Notes under the pieces: generated by a model
Database searches by the model: none
The model's input: only the letters and a program-made list of their open reading frames with translations
What the model was told of the DNA's origin: nothing
NCBI GenBank assembly: GCA_900618425.1
Contig: UZAN01039681.1
Span: forward strand, 7,982 to 71,981
Direction: 5' to 3'
Source: Echinostoma caproni
Lineage: Eukaryota; Platyhelminthes; Trematoda; Plagiorchiida; Echinostomatidae
Length of the DNA stretch: 64,000 bases
Program-made: the position numbers and the translations under genes
Shown: positions 23,930-43,324 of the stretch, piece after piece
Layout: each line of letters opens with the position of its first letter
Position numbering within the stretch: the first letter of the stretch is position 1

Positions 23930-26005
23930 GCAAATCAAGGGGCAAGACCAAAAGTGGTTTTACGTTATTTTATTGGTTTTGGAAATACTTTTGCTCCTTG
24001 ACGAAACTCCAATCGTATTTATTGAGTAATTTATGAAAATGAGGCCAAAATTATTCGTTGTCATAAAACGATTGATGAACAGTTCAATGAAATGTAATCG
24101 GGACATTCGAACTAATATACAATGGCTGATATTTATGATGGAAAATTAGTTGAAGCAGCCAGCTGGTAAATTTGCCTTCGTTCAAAAGTTTCAGATTGTA
24201 CGAAATTTACTACACAGACTTCTTCATTAAATAGTATAGAAGTGAGGGAAATCAGTTATCTATGAACATGCGCCACACAGTTTGAGTAATGCCGAATATT
24301 GGAAAATATTTCATAAGTTGCATTTTGAAACAAATTTCAATCCAGTAATGCTATTCAATTTGTGGTCCGTTTTAAATTAAGGATATCGAAATAAATATGC
24401 TCGAAAGCTCTTATAAGTTGATCAATCCTGTGACTACTGCTTTACAAAAACAGTCATCTCATCATTTAAAACTAGCAATTTCTTTTGGTTAAAATTTATT
24501 AGAGAGCAGGCCAGTTTGAATCAGTTTGATCAACCGGCAGATAAGCATCACAGTGGGCATCTGAAAATCACCTGTAACTTGTGTTTTTGTATGCTGGTAT
24601 TTAATTCAAAACATATTCTTCTGATTTGAGCTTTGTTCTTATACTGCGTACTGCTTTAACATGGGATTGGCGAAAACCTAGAGCAACAGAAGCGAAATCA
24701 GAAAATGTTTTTTCGAGTCTAATCGAGGTTTGCATTATTTACTGCGTTCCTGGTTGCTTAGCAATGGTTTTCTGATCAGAATACCTTTCCCGTTAGATGA
24801 ATATTATGTTTTGTCAATATAATTTAACCATTGGTTAGGGTCCTTACTGTGTCACATTTTAAGTTATCCAGCTTTGTTACTGTATGCGGGAAGGTTCAAA
24901 TGGCTGATTTTAGAAGTCAATTTGATGATGGATGGTGTCTATCAGCCTGTTATGAAAGATAAATTACAGTGCATTCCCATCTGAGTGGTAATTCGCTGAG
25001 AAATCGTGGGAATGTTTTTCGGACAGCTGTGTCAACATCCGTCGTTGTGAAACCTGTGTTAGATTAGCTGCGAATGATAAATTTAAAAAACCCACACTGA
25101 GGAACTGCTAAATGTGAAATGTGTCGTTCTTTCTGTGATGTTTGGAAATGATACACCATACGTGACATCTGTTTACTCCAGATGAGGCCGGAATTTTATT
25201 TTCAGGGGACGATTGACTGGAAACAATCATCACCAGGCTTTAGAAAAAAAAACGTACAAAAGTCATCTGAGTTTGATAATGTTAATAACGTTTACGGCGG
25301 TAGGTTCCGAATTCAGACCCCACGGTTGTGTGGGCCTTCTTCGGAGCTGGCGGGAGTTCAGACCCACGCTTCCCCGGGGAAAATTTCTTCTCTTTCTGGA
25401 GCGTTTATCATGTGCTTCACTCACATAGTCACCTGAGGACAGCGATAAATCTGACAGATCACAGTCTATTCACACTGAGGCTGAATAAAAGAAGTGGATG
25501 GGTGCGTGTACGCATGCATACACTCGTGTGTGATCCATTCGGTGTTCGACAAGTGACAGCGCGCTTAACAAGAATTATCCGGGTCCACGTGATTCGTGTG
25601 CTTAGAACCATTTCCTATGCCTTGGTTTTCCCTCGATAGGCCAATCGATTATTGCTGAACTGCTTTATTTATTCGTTCCGAAATTTGGTAATATTAGGAT
25701 TTATCAGGCGGATACTTATTTTTGAACGCTCCACCGGTTCGGTGTGACCGATAAAGTGGCGCGTTGTCAATTTAATGAACACCTAGAAAATATTAATAGT
25801 AATGATTACCATTTCTATCATTATTTTCAAGTTACTTACTTCTATTGAATATACAATCAAACAATTTTCAGGAAAAAGGAAGTGAACAATATTAAGGCTG
25901 CCATTCAACAGAAAATGGGGAAAGTTATGTGGCGATGGTGATAGCGGGACTCGAATTCAAGTTGATCGAAAACACTCGGTCAACACCGCTCATCGGCAGC
26001 ATATT
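23930..26005. other. kinase-gene intron, no gene
   Basis: Three plus-strand frames overlap at 25182-25640 in a locally GC-richer patch that looks like an unassigned repeat. Confidence 0.4.
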
Positions 26006-26009
26006 TTTA

Positions 26010-26240
26010 CAATTGGTTATTGTTGAGGATGCTAATCACCTTTCTATGTTTAACAACCGATGTCGCCGTAGAACCGCTCGTGTCCGGTAAGAACTTCGGG
26101 TGAGCAAAGACGAGGCTTGTTAATGTCTTTCGGATGTGGATATTCAATCTCTAACAGAGGTAGTAGTCGCTCTACACCGACTCCTACGGCTTGGGCACGT
26201 ATTGCCTATGTCTACCAATCGTCTGCCTTTTGGGTGATAT
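26010..26240 (+). mobile_element. decayed RTE-like LINE fragment
   Basis: One frame reads EDANHLSMFNNRCRRRTARV, then a stop, VSKDEA, a second stop, and LHRLLRLGHVLPMSTNRLPF. These match the post-RT tail of RTE-type elements in flukes (VFDHRCLRSIAR, LHRLRWLGHVLRM). It is broken by stops. Confidence 0.6.
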
Positions 26241-26544
26241 ATATATGCACTGTTTTGGTAGTATAAGGCATACTCGTTATTTTAGTAATCACATTATTTT
26301 CGGACGAAAAACAAATAAATATTGAAAATTATTTTTTAGTCACTTTTTATCTTCTAGACGCTTGCTTCCGCATCTGTAAAAAAAATGAAGTCAGTCTTGT
26401 AAAAGGCTTTTTTCATCAGAGTTCAGTCAGATGGGAAGAGACATGCTAGAATAGGCTGCACACATTATTTGTAATTGGATTTCAGTCCCTTCTATACACC
26501 CCCGTGGAGACTCAAGTTGAGACATGACAGATGTCGCTTTTTCA

Positions 26545-32270
<5,726 letters not shown>

Positions 32271-32274
32271 TCAC

Positions 32275-32375
32275 CGCGAAACTCGTTTGCATCGTTCAGC
32301 ATTCTCGCCATACCAAAGTCTGCCAGTTTGACCCAGTCAGCTCGGGCCACGAGGATATTCCGAGCCGCGATATCC
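32275..32375 (-). CDS. FAK: FAK-like kinase exon: catalytic loop and DFG motif
   Basis: A 101-nt exon with acceptor GTTTGTGCAG and donor GTGAGT. It encodes DIAARNILVARADWVKLADF followed by GMARMLNDANEFR. It carries the catalytic Asp of HRD, the RDIAARN tyrosine-kinase catalytic loop and the DFG metal-binding Asp. Right after DFG the sequence departs from FAK: the two regulatory tyrosines of human FAK (Tyr576/577) correspond to Glu-Phe. Confidence 0.95.
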
Positions 32376-32379
32376 CTGC

Positions 32380-34150
32380 ACAAACACACCCATATGGTTA
32401 GCACTAGTAGCAAGAGGATGCCGATAAAGGCGACAAGTATTCATGCAACGCAAATATATGGGCGTATGTGCTTGGGTGAGCCACGAAAATCAATGAAACA
32501 GGTTAACATACACAACGGGTGCGTGTTTTCGATAATCGGTTGGTACGAAACACCAAACGGGAAAAGAGAATCAATAGAAATTCTGTCGGAAGTGACCACA
32601 GAGGTGAAGGCATGATGCTACAAACTACGATCTGTGCCGATTGAGATGTAATTTACAAAGGACAAGAAGAAAAGGTGGACACGCACACAAACGTATTTGA
32701 TATGAAAGCGGTTCTGACATCGATAGTGGACACAAAACTACTGTTATGTCAACCAAGGGGCAACAGAAGACAAATGGCTTGTTTGAAGAAGCACAGTGAT
32801 GTTTGTGTGAGTGTCGATGGTAAATTGTAGCCGGTAGAGCGTTGATTTAACCAATACGAGGGAAACGGCTTGGTACGTAGGAAACGTTCAATTGTAATGA
32901 GTACGAGGAATGAATCAAACGGCAGAGATATTACTGTGTTTATCTAAACAATAATAATCAATATGAACAGAATTGATTTGTTGTGGATCACTTTATGAAA
33001 TTGTTTTAAACGGAAAGAATAAAAATTTCCAAAACATGAGATTCGAATTTGCGTGGAATGTTTTTCTTTTTAGTGAAAGTCAGCAAATGAATGCTGAAAA
33101 TGATGCATATGAAATTTTCTTGTTTTTATCACGTGAAGGCATGAAATTTATGTTTATATTTTCATCGTGAAGATGGTTTCAGTTTATGCGTTTTTCGTTG
33201 TTCATTTGTTTGAGCCCAAATGATGCACCCAGCGAGCATTGAGGAGCAAAACTTTGAGGCATATTGCAACAGACAGAAAAAATCAAACCCCGTGGAAGTA
33301 GTGAGTTACATTATCTCGTAAGTTTGCGCTATACTTGAAGCACTTAAAAAACCGATACGATTAACTCGATCGATCAGAATGTTGTGCCTTTAACTAACTG
33401 TTTGTAGTTTATGACATGTGGCCAACATCCGAGTATTTTTTCATTTTAGTTGACCTTTGATCACGGAAGAAAACAGTGTTCGTTTCTTCGTTAGATTTGG
33501 AATTTCCTATATTTAATGTGAGCGTATTTTCTTTCTTTGGTAACGCTGTACTACTTGTTAACACCTTGAGAACAAGAAAAACATCATGTGCTTCTCTAAG
33601 GTAAAATTAAATTCATTTTGCAATCAGTTGGTGACTGCATATACTTTACCTTGTTGTTTGTTCTAACTCGTCAAATCTTTATGTGATAAAGATACGTTTA
33701 CGATATTTCTCAAAGCTTTTAAAAGGTTCCGTGTTCATCCATAGACAAAGGAAGTGAGTCATTCACTCTCTTGTACAAATACGCCTTTCGTGACTGTGTG
33801 ACTATCAGCTTTAAAACTCATTTTATTTAGCTTTACCTGATTGCGCATATTACTCTAAGCACGCAATGCTACCTATAGAACGATAGATGTTTCAACCCAA
33901 TATGTTACGACTAATACTGATGGCCGAAATTAACAAGTACAGCTCTGAATTTTGGATTTTCGCGATTTATCAAGTCATAACAGGGAAACCGTATCGCGCC
34001 TTCCTATGGTAACCAAGAGATTACAAAATACAGACGTAATACAAAGTCAGAAAATGATTTGCAACAATATTTAACACTATAACCCAGTAACTAAGCTATG
34101 GAGTTGTCCATAAAATTTTGAAACATTGATTTTCAATTAGATGTTCCCTA
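32380..34150. other. kinase-gene intron, no gene
   Basis: AT-rich, nothing recognised. Confidence 0.5.
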
Positions 34151-34154
34151 AATA

Positions 34155-34300
34155 ATGCAGTGGTGTTCGGGTGGTAAACTCGTCGAAATAACCACCTTGG
34201 GGCCCTGAGTTCGAACCCCACCACCACCGAAAATCTTCTCATTATCTATATTTCCCCGGACAACTGTTGTATGGCCGCGGCCTCCTTCCTGAAAGTTTAT
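34155..34300 (+). repeat. tRNA-like SINE
   Basis: GGTGTTCGGGTGGTAAACTC resembles a box A region, and GAGTTCGAACCCC near 34208 is a strong box B. It sits in a kinase-gene intron. Confidence 0.5.
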
Positions 34301-35632
34301 TGTGCATTTTTATGATCAATAGACAAAAGAACGAAGTAAAACAAAACAAAAACAACAAGACAAATGTTGTGAGATGTAAACTGCCCGGTTACTCTGCTCA
34401 GTCGCTGACGTAAAACAAGCTGGCATATACATAACGTTGAGCTGGTCATTCATAGTGTACCAACGTGCACAAGTAACCAACGTTTTCTTAATATAAAAGT
34501 GAAAGATCAATTCCTCAGTAAGTAGCTGGATTGCGTCAGTGCGATTACATAACGGTGGTGTGAGGCACGAAATAAGGTCAACTGTGTCAACTCTAGTCTT
34601 GTGTTATCTTGCAACTGAGGACCCCAGACTGATTTTGCTCGCTGACCGTCGGTTGTCTGTTTCGTCATAAGCTCAGCTAACCACTATGGCACATATTCGG
34701 CTATCCTTTTTGATAGTTGACGGTTTATTCTGGCACTGTATGCGTCATTAAAACTGCAAGTGAACTGATGAAATTTCAGAGAGAGAACCGGTTTACCAAC
34801 CACGATTACGTTTGTTCAAATCAATCTCGCGACTAGAGACGATAAGTGTGAGCTGAACAACCGTGAATGTGGCGTTTACAGCTGATTTCAACTTCTGGCG
34901 ATCATTGAACTTTTGGTCATCTTTGAATGCAAGCTTCAGATGGATGGTCTTTTAGTTGATGTTCTGGGTTGGATTATCTTTTAGAAACCTCCTATTCTGT
35001 GTCTATGAATTTTGCTAGGTAATCGCTGTCTAGTAATGTTCTCCTCAGAAGTGGCTCTTCTTTCTGTAACCGATCTGGAGGAGATTTTCTTTTCCATCAG
35101 TGAATTTGGGTTCTCCCAGGCCCACGTATCTGAGCCATGAGGGAAAGGCTGGACAAGTGTAGGCATTGATCACTTTATGTTGCTTTATGTTTGTACACTT
35201 TGGTTAACTAGTATTGACCAACCAAGGGGATGTAGATGCCAGGTTAGACGAATCTGACCCCCACAATACTCAACACAGAACGATTTCCATGATTCTTCGA
35301 GACTTTTTCGTCTCGAAGCAACTTTCCGAACTGCAAATGAGATTCGCATTGCCTAATATGCTCGCTTATTTAATTGGGAAGATGAAACGAGGTGTCAGCA
35401 TATCGTGGCATGTGTATTCATTCCGTATTGATAAAACAAACTATGGTGCTTTTTAATGCTGGCGTTTTGATCACTCAAAAGCTGCCCAGAAGGCCTGTTA
35501 TATGTAAAGCCCTAAACAAACCAATGTTAGCAATTAAAACTGATTTCGTTTTAACGCGAACCATATGGTAGCAAATATATCGGAATAGTGTTCGTTGCAA
35601 ATGTAATCCAGTGACAACCCAAATACACATAC

Positions 35633-35748
35633 CGATGCACACAGCGTTTTGCTTCCAAGCATGTCAGCGCTGTGACGATTTGGTAACAAAACGTGAGTAA
35701 CAATGGTAAAGCGATTTGTCCGTTCCGAGCCAGGAGATAGTGTCTGAG
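35633..35748 (-). CDS. FAK: FAK-like kinase exon: alpha-D/alpha-E helices up to the HRD arginine
   Basis: A 116-nt exon with acceptor CCTTTCTAG and donor GTATGT. It reads LRHYLLARNGQIALPLLL, then TFCYQIVTALTCLEAKRCVH plus the first two bases of the HRD arginine. The human FAK equivalent begins LRSFLQ and ends YLESKRFVHR. The reading frame is open and both phases match. Cysteines replace aromatic or small residues at several positions (FCYQ, TCLE, RCVH). Confidence 0.9.
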
Positions 35749-36069
35749 CTAGAAAGGATCAGTGCAAATAGAAAATGCAACAACTTTTTATGACGCAGAA
35801 GAGAATATGTAACATCTGTTTAATTATTTTAAATGACAATCATATGCAGTGATTCTTTTCCTAAAGATATTTATCACCGGCTTGGGGGGCAAGCTTGGTC
35901 CCAATACCACAACAAAAATAACAGAACATGGGTGGTTGGAATACACTGCAGTATAAGAGTGGGTCAGATAGTTAAGTTGAATAACGGAGGAACACTTTTG
36001 TTGTTTCTTTCACCTTACACCTCATATTTTTCGCGTTAGTGTATCATTTTTCTATGGAGCACAGGCAGA

Positions 36070-37210
36070 CTGTACAGTATTCGCGCCACTTACTTCTATT
36101 CTGGGCCACATCTCAGCGTCTCTAACCGACGACACTCCTCATCCCTTTTGCCCCAACCTGGAAGGTGGGCTGCACCAACTAAAGCCAAAGCTGAAGCCAG
36201 CCTCTTCATACCTCTATGCCAGGTTGTGGTCTGGCCGCCGCGGCGTTTCTTCCAGCCGTGCCTGTTAAGTGTAAATACAGCACGGAAAAGCAGCTGATTG
36301 GCAGGCATACGCAATATATGACCAAATCATGCGAGGATGTGTATAGGAATTACTTCTGTTAGAAAGCGACTATCCACACCTAACATACGGTGAAGAACAT
36401 ACTCAATGCTCATTCTATGTTCCCACCAGACGCGAGCAATGCTTCGGAGACACCTAGGTCGAATACGGAAAATCAAACGCTACGAACCGCGATAATGCAC
36501 ATCCTTCCATTAAGAGACAATCGGATGTTATGGCGGCGCCACAGGTGTCGCAGGTTGGCGAAGGCTGCTCGAGCTTTTGCTATTCATGACGCGAACTCCC
36601 CAACACCACAACCAGCTGCAATCAAACTCCCGAGGTACTTAAAGCTCTCAACTACTTCCGACAGATCACCAGATAGGGTGAGTGCAGGCACAGAGACCTG
36701 CCAGTCTTGTACAAGCACTTTGCGCTTGGACAGTGCAAAGCACGTCATACCTGGATACCTCGATCACCAAGCGATTCGAAGCATGTTGATCTGCCTGTGT
36801 GTCGTCACCCAGTAAGGCGATGTCATCGGTATATTGTAAGCCAATGACTCTACTCCCTGTGAGGAGTTCAAATCCATCGATTGCTGGACCGAATAAAGCA
36901 TTCTGTAGAACAACCTCTATGACAAATTTAAAAAGGAAAGGCGATATAGGTCAGCCTCGTCAAACTCCATGGAAAATGGTGAAGCTAGCGAAAGCTGGTC
37001 ATAGGTCCTAACGCGACCTGAGGTATGACAATGCAACTCTTTGAGGATCAATACATAAAGCTCTGGTACTCCGCTCCTCAACAAGCAGTTCTGTAGTAAA
37101 ATCCTACTGACGGATTTGAAGGTCGTGTGGACGTCTAAGAAAACAATGTTTCTCAGCTTTTATTAAGCAAGGCGGTGCTCTAGCAGCTGTCGGAAGGTAA
37201 AAATTTGATC
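36070..37210 (-). mobile_element. RTE-like non-LTR retrotransposon, broken pol fragment
   Basis: Read on the minus strand the segment carries, in order: a RQLLEH-like stretch; VFLDVHTTFKSVSR (palm aspartate region); GVPELYV; the GVRQGCP box with two TGA codons inside; YTDDIALLGDD (the YxDD catalytic motif, near 36825); and a C-terminal frame with WKKRRGGQ, LVGAAHLPGWGKRD and RRLETL, ending near 36096. Frameshifts and stops show it is dead. It lies in the intron between the hinge exon and the alpha-D/E exon. Confidence 0.85.
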
Positions 37211-37214
37211 GTTT

Positions 37215-39115
37215 TATGGGAGAAATATGACATAAAAGGGGTAAACACAAACCCAAGTATATTAATACCTTAAATTCTAGTTTGCTCAAAGTTTCATCTC
37301 AAAAGTCTGGAAATACTTTAGCTCTAAAAGGTATCATTAAAGAACTTACAATTCGGGTGTAGACATTATGGTCAGTACGCATAGTCAGACAGTTGATACG
37401 TTGCACTACGCTATAGACCTGCAACCACGGTGATGTTATTCACATTTATCTGAACTCTAATCACAAAAATATATTTATAACACAAAAGTGAACTTTCGCA
37501 GAATATTCAGTCCTCCAAAAAGCAATACTGATTGGTTCTGGGCCTAAATATTCGCAAAAACCAACAAACTGGGCTGATCAGATTACTTTAACCGTTCTCG
37601 CCGATGTACCCTAGTGGAAACATTCACTTGGTCAGAATTTTTCATAAACGATCACCACCGAAAATTTGTGATGTTGGTCGGTTCACATCTCTGTATACTG
37701 TTAAAGCCTTGGATTGCTGGGGTTATACGCCTACCCCTACCTATCTTTAATCAGTATGTGCGAAACCCCTCAGAAACCCGGGACGATTGCACACGAATAT
37801 ATATGCACATAAACCAACTTGTGTTGTCGTCTGTTATTTCATTCCGTTCCAATGCGAAATGCTTGCAAAGAAGCGCTCAAACTGAGTGACAAGCAGCAGG
37901 ATCTCAGAAACAGTTGCCGAAGATGTAATAATCAGTCACTCCATTTTCTCCCACTGACGGTCGGATACGGGACCTTATAGAACGGTACGGATTGACAGTC
38001 GTGTGGATCTAGTCGGATTCAATTTGCATTGTGTTCACTAACTTGTTTTACACAGCCTTGGTTTTCACTACTTCAATAAACGTGTTGTTGAGTTAGTTTA
38101 TGCTAAACACTGCTCCGTTCAAGTAATCCTCGTTTTTTCGAAGAGTGGAATAGTTCATAAAATGGACATCTGATCCAGTAATAAATTGCGGTCTTGATCT
38201 GCGACAAAACTCTTGACTACTGATATGTTACTTGGTTAGCTAAACTGCACAAATATTTTGCTAACTAAGTTCTGTATCGGTGCCGTTTTCCGAAATATGC
38301 GATACGCCAGCCTATGCTCATAACTGACAATAAACATTCGTTACATTACCACATACTGCTAAACATCGAAACGAAAAGAAGGCATGAGTTACAATGCGTT
38401 CTGATTTTCAGTGTGTGCCGAAGGATGTGCTTGTTCCTCACGGAATGGGGGGGAGTGGATAATTACCGAGGGTTTCAGTTTACGTATCTGTCTGGGTGTA
38501 TTTCCTATTGATTGGAGTTAAGTGAGTGGACAATTGTCCAATTTGCTCAGATCCGCAGACAAATTTGTTTGTTAATCGACTGGAGTTTGGCGTCAGGAAG
38601 AGGACAGACAGATTGTGGTGCTGTACAGCGCGTTGTTCATGTCTCTGTCTGATGAGTGGGAAAAAGAGCATGAAGTTGGGATGCAACAAATGATTGATGT
38701 TGACTGACAGAATATTTCCCAATAGTACGTTGCTGCATGATCATCCCACCATAGAATCCATGAATCTGCAAACTGTCAAGAAGGGCTATTTCATCTCTAA
38801 AAAGCGCGTCATGTTCGCGTTTAACGGAAGATTGCTTGGAGCGATAAAATCAGGTTTCACTAATGTTGCAGGATGAAGATTGGACTGAATGTCTGATCAA
38901 GGTTACAATAGAAAAGCTGTGGGTTCTCAAAGATGTAACAAAGTTTTCTGTTTTCTAAACCTCAACTCCTGCACAGCGTCCATTTATCATGTACACCTTC
39001 ACAAAACAAAAGAAAGATAATAAGAAAAGTGTAAACATCATGGCGAATTTGTGTAAATTGTAATCAGAAATCATTAGGGAAATAGGGTATCAAAAAGCGA
39101 CCGGGTTAAAGTGCA
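37215..39115. other. kinase-gene intron, no gene
   Basis: A region upstream of the RTE-like fragment with GTAAGT near 37350 reads open for about 23 codons, but no homology was seen. Confidence 0.4.
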
Positions 39116-39120
39116 CTTAC

Positions 39121-39221
39121 TTCGCCCAGTGGTGCGTATTCCATGACCAACCAGATAGGTTCTTCAGAACAAACTCCCAGTAGGCGAATAATATGTGGAT
39201 GGTTAAATTCACCCAAGATAC
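39121..39221 (-). CDS. FAK: FAK-like kinase exon: beta-4/5 and hinge
   Basis: A 101-nt exon with acceptor TTTTTTAATAG and donor GTAAGT. It reads ILGEFNHPHIIRLLGVCS, then EEPIWLVMEYAPLGE. Human FAK has FDHPHIVKLIGV and PVWIIMELCTLGE, so the gatekeeper Met and the hinge layout are kept. The exon completes an Arg codon begun in the previous exon and ends in phase 0. Confidence 0.93.
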
Positions 39222-39224
39222 CTA

Positions 39225-42200
39225 TTAAAAAATCACATACGTACATAGCTGATGAATTTTCATTCATTGTTTGCCGTATGCCTTATGAATGTTAACAAAT
39301 AATGAGAAATATTCAGAAGGTTTAGTAAAACACTGGGGAACAGAGTATGAGTTGTTACTCAATAGACAAACAAAGCAGAATGAATTGATAGTAAAATAAC
39401 AAAATAAGTAAATTTTGAAGAATGATTAAATTTGATCATTTTTGTTTGCATTTGATGGTGTTCAGTCATCCCGACTTCACCCAGTTTGAAAACCCTGGAC
39501 AGTTTACGTGGTACGGCTAACGCAACAGGTTCTGTTCGAGTTGCAGACTTGATGCAATATCTTTCTACCACTGTACGTGCAACATGTGAGAAAGCGTTGC
39601 GTATTGCAAACAGCCTATCACTGCTCACATGAGTAGCGATCTGGAAGTAGTGAAAGGTGTACTCAATAGAACTAATTCCGTCCATAAATAATCCAATTGA
39701 ATGCACCACTTAAATCACCCAGACAGAACCACAAAGAAAACTCTATAGAGTATCGTATGCAAACTCGCGGGCGGACGTAATCGATCACAGACTTAATGCC
39801 AGATCGCAAAACGTTTTTTCGGCCGGAGAGGATTTAAACAGAAAATGAAAAGACCATTGGGAATAAGAATCTGGATCGATGATGAAAATTAAAAAATTGA
39901 AAAGATCAAACGAAAAGTGCCGATCTCTCTCACAACAGTTCCAGTATGAAATCACAGCCGTAAACCTGAATGCAAGGACCTGTTAATGGCATATTTCGAT
40001 AAAGTTATACTTTTGGCCCTATCATAATCCAATGGTGGTATGACAAAAAAGTTTAGAATTTTTAAATTGTTTTAAATAATGAAAGTTAACTTGGAAGTAA
40101 ACGTTTCGCCTGCGACACTCCCTGAAACCAAAGAGAGTTTGCTAGTCAATAAAAATTCTACCAATCTACCCGGGTCAATTCGTCACCGGTTTGGAAATAT
40201 TGCATCTCTCCTTTATCTATGTCAAGCGGGTCGTTTGACTTCGGCCACGACATTTGGCTCGAAAATCATACTTACGTTTGTTGTGGATTTATTCGTCCTC
40301 ACTTCGCATCGTTATCTATTTCAAGAATACCAAATGCTATCCTACACGAGCACGCTTATGAAATTTGTACGTTATCGCGCGAACTGCATCTTTTGTGAAA
40401 TATTCTAACAATGTGAGAAATGGATTCAAGCGGATGCTCAAAACATAAGGCGGAAGAAAAAGAAAATATCGAGCACGTTGTCAAGTCGCTCTCAGAGAGT
40501 GCAATACCAGTCTTATGCAAATTCCTCTCATTTTAACAAGTAATATCCATTCAAATGCTGAAAAGTCACCCATCCGGGTGCATAAAGCCACTACTGACTT
40601 GACTTAACTTTAACGGTTGGGTGAGAGGTAATCCTCTACAACTTGCAACACAGATAAACTTACATGTTATGATAACAGTTGGAAATACAAAATAGATTGT
40701 ACATTGGTTGGGTCCATAAAAAAGATGTTTATTTCATGATCTGTCTGACAAACACTCCGGTTCCAGACACAGGTGAGATGCATTTGCTTGTGTTTTCGGA
40801 CGGTTTTCAGACTGCTATTTTAGAGTCTCCTCTTTGGGTTTATGCATGTTTATTTCAAACAAAGATTGACCTGTTCGGGGGTAGCATGTATAAAATCCTC
40901 ACGCCCATTTACGATCCCAACTCAAATAAATAACCTAAATTACGCTGTGATATCCGATTTATTGAGAGATTATTCTATGCATCGGAAGCACTGATCTTCT
41001 GCCTTATAACACATTTTTTACTCTTTAGACCACTCCGAATTATTACGTTTTCCAAGTTCTCCAGCTGTGCTAGGATCTCAGGAACTGGTCTGTATGACTT
41101 TCGTTAAACGGTTCGCATGTATTTATTCGTCTCTTTCTCTTTGAAAAATTGTGTATACGACTATTCGGGAATTCGTCCAACCCAGCAGTATTTTGAAATT
41201 AATTTACTCAAATTCTCTTGTATACTGTTGACCCATCCTGATACTTGCATCCAGGTTTGCTTAGGCAGTGACAGGTGAACTGTTTATAAAGAACTATATT
41301 GACCAGAGCCATTACTTATTGATATAATTTCCGATTTGGTCACGTTAAACACAGATATGTAAATGGCATACACTTAGCCTGTTGAATGCTGCTCCGGCAA
41401 AATGCCTTGCGATGATTAGTTTTTTGACCCAATACTCCTTCACTATCGATTAATTTTATTCTAATGCCAGCCTACCTTTTGTTAGTACGTAGACATAATA
41501 ATTTCAAGCTTTTCGCAATGAATTATATCATATTCCTAATCAGTTCCGAATCTTACTCTCATCTTTCAAAGTTCTCAAACTATCCTGGGAAATTCACATA
41601 CAGGTTTGCATCAATCAGTAACTTGCAATTTTAAGATTTATCTTGCAGTCTAAAATTTCTTTTTCACTGGATAGGTTTGTACAATTCATGCGTCAATTCA
41701 GCGAATTCACGTGAGATTCGTCCCACCTGTGAATTGGATCAAGACTGATGTGATATCAGAAGAAGTGTGACAACCGTACCATCAAACAATTTTTCCATCT
41801 ATCGCAGAATTTCGTTTGAACAGTGTACGCATTTTATTACCTTCGTTCATATGAAATACAAACGCACTTCTTTTAACAATTTGCGGTGTCGAACACATGA
41901 GGTTTCCAGGGGAAAATGATTTGCAGTTGATCTTAAGTTTCATCCAGGAACGTGATTTCAGTTGATCACTATCCTTGAACTTTATAAAAAGTATTTGATC
42001 GAAGTCAGACAAAGTAAAAATTACGGATAAAGGTGTACGAGAAGGTTGTGTTGGGAAGAAGGAAATGTTTGAGAACCTCTGAAATAACGTCTGTCCAAAG
42101 CTAATTCTTAAGCCAACAACACATTTTCAACACTACTTAGTGGTTCAGGAAACAAAACATAAATTGCTTTGTCAGTCCAACCTTTTCGGGTATAAGTTAC

Positions 42201-42735
42201 AAACGTACAAACGTCCAGTAGTCACACCACCAAGCGATTAACGAAACGTATTGCGGTGCACGGTCTTGCGGCACTTTCATGGGATGTATTCATATCCCTG
42301 TTCAAGGTCATCCTGGCACAGGTAAGCGTGTAGTGAACGAACTAGTTATCTTGAAAATAATTCATACTATACCCGAGGTTTATTCGAAAAAATAAGCGGG
42401 AGCTTTTCAATCACAACGGACGAGTGTTTTTCAAATGTGAACAAAGGTTGTTCACATGCAACCCTGTTGTAAACATCGAACGGATTGGACACGAAGTGAA
42501 GCATCCGCGTGTTTTGCTCTGAGTCATTGAATGGAATTATTTAAACATGCTACGAAAACACGAATAAGCTGGATTGCGGTAATTCTTCTACAGACTAATA
42601 CATCATAACTTGTATCGAAGATTTTAGTAGGGGGGAGAAATCATGACAAGTTGGGAAAGAAATAATCAACATTCCAGCTCCATGACCGGATGTTGTTCAC
42701 TTTTTGTGTGTTGGTGGCCGTGGAAGACCGCGTGT
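39225..42735. other. kinase-gene intron, no gene
   Basis: Contains unassigned open frames of 116 codons (minus, 39359-39709) and 109 codons (plus, 40079-40408) without recognisable domains or splice signals. Confidence 0.4.
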
Positions 42736-42737
42736 TC

Positions 42738-43060
42738 TTACGCACTATTTTGGGGAGCATAGGGGGGGGGTGGATTATGTAGATGGACTCCGATCGCTTC
42801 CGCTGTGGTTAGAATGTGACTCTTACACCTTTTAGATCGGCAGTTGTAAACTAAGTAGAGGGGTGAAAAAACCTCGACCACATTAATTATGTGGTTTGAC
42901 TNNNNNNNNNNNNNNNNNGAAACGATTGAGCTGTTGATAGCCTTAATTAATCCACAATTCAACCAGGCCGGGTAGTGTTCACGGACTCGTCCAGATAGAC
43001 GTCTTCTCGTGTGGCCAATGTACCTTGTCTCAAAGGAATAGATAACCAAGTACACACAAC
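42738..43060 (-). mobile_element. Penelope-like element GIY-YIG endonuclease fragment
   Basis: Minus-strand frame reading RYIGHTRRRLSGRVREHYPA, then WLNCGLIKAINSSI, then after 17 N bases a stretch ending EAIGVHLHNP. This fits the GIY-YIG nuclease end of Penelope-like retroelements (YIG, a catalytic Arg in the following helix, EH.P). The reverse-transcriptase part was not found next to it. Confidence 0.75.
42902..42918. other. assembly gap, 17 N
   Basis: A run of unknown bases inside the Penelope-like fragment. Confidence 0.99.
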
Positions 43061-43234
43061 AACTGTAAATAATCTAAGATGATGAACAATAATTTTATCA
43101 CGAAAGCTTATTTGACAAGGAAATAATCAGGGGACTGTTTGAAGCTACTTCGAGCGGGAGTGTGCGTGTAAACACCAAATTTTAGAAAACCACATGAGGC
43201 CAATTGATATGATTATCCACGTTTCATCACTTAC

Positions 43235-43322
43235 GTGCCTCTTCCAAAAACTGACTTCGTTCTTCGGTCGATGCGTCTATTTTACAGGTTTTCACAGCCA
43301 CATTAATGAGTTCTGAATGATG
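43235..43322 (-). CDS. FAK: FAK-like kinase exon: beta-3 lysine and alpha-C helix
   Basis: An 88-nt exon with acceptor AATACAG and donor GTAAGT. It encodes HHSELINVAVKTCKIDAS and then EERSQFLEEA. The VAVK lysine corresponds to Lys454 of human FAK (VAIK), and the LEEA glutamate is the expected alpha-C salt-bridge partner. It starts in phase 0 and ends with one base, matching both neighbours. It lies 14.7 kb from the glycine-loop exon, the longest intron in the kinase part, and a Penelope-like GIY-YIG fragment sits just beyond it at 42.7-43.1 kb. Confidence 0.93.
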
Positions 43323-43324
43323 CT

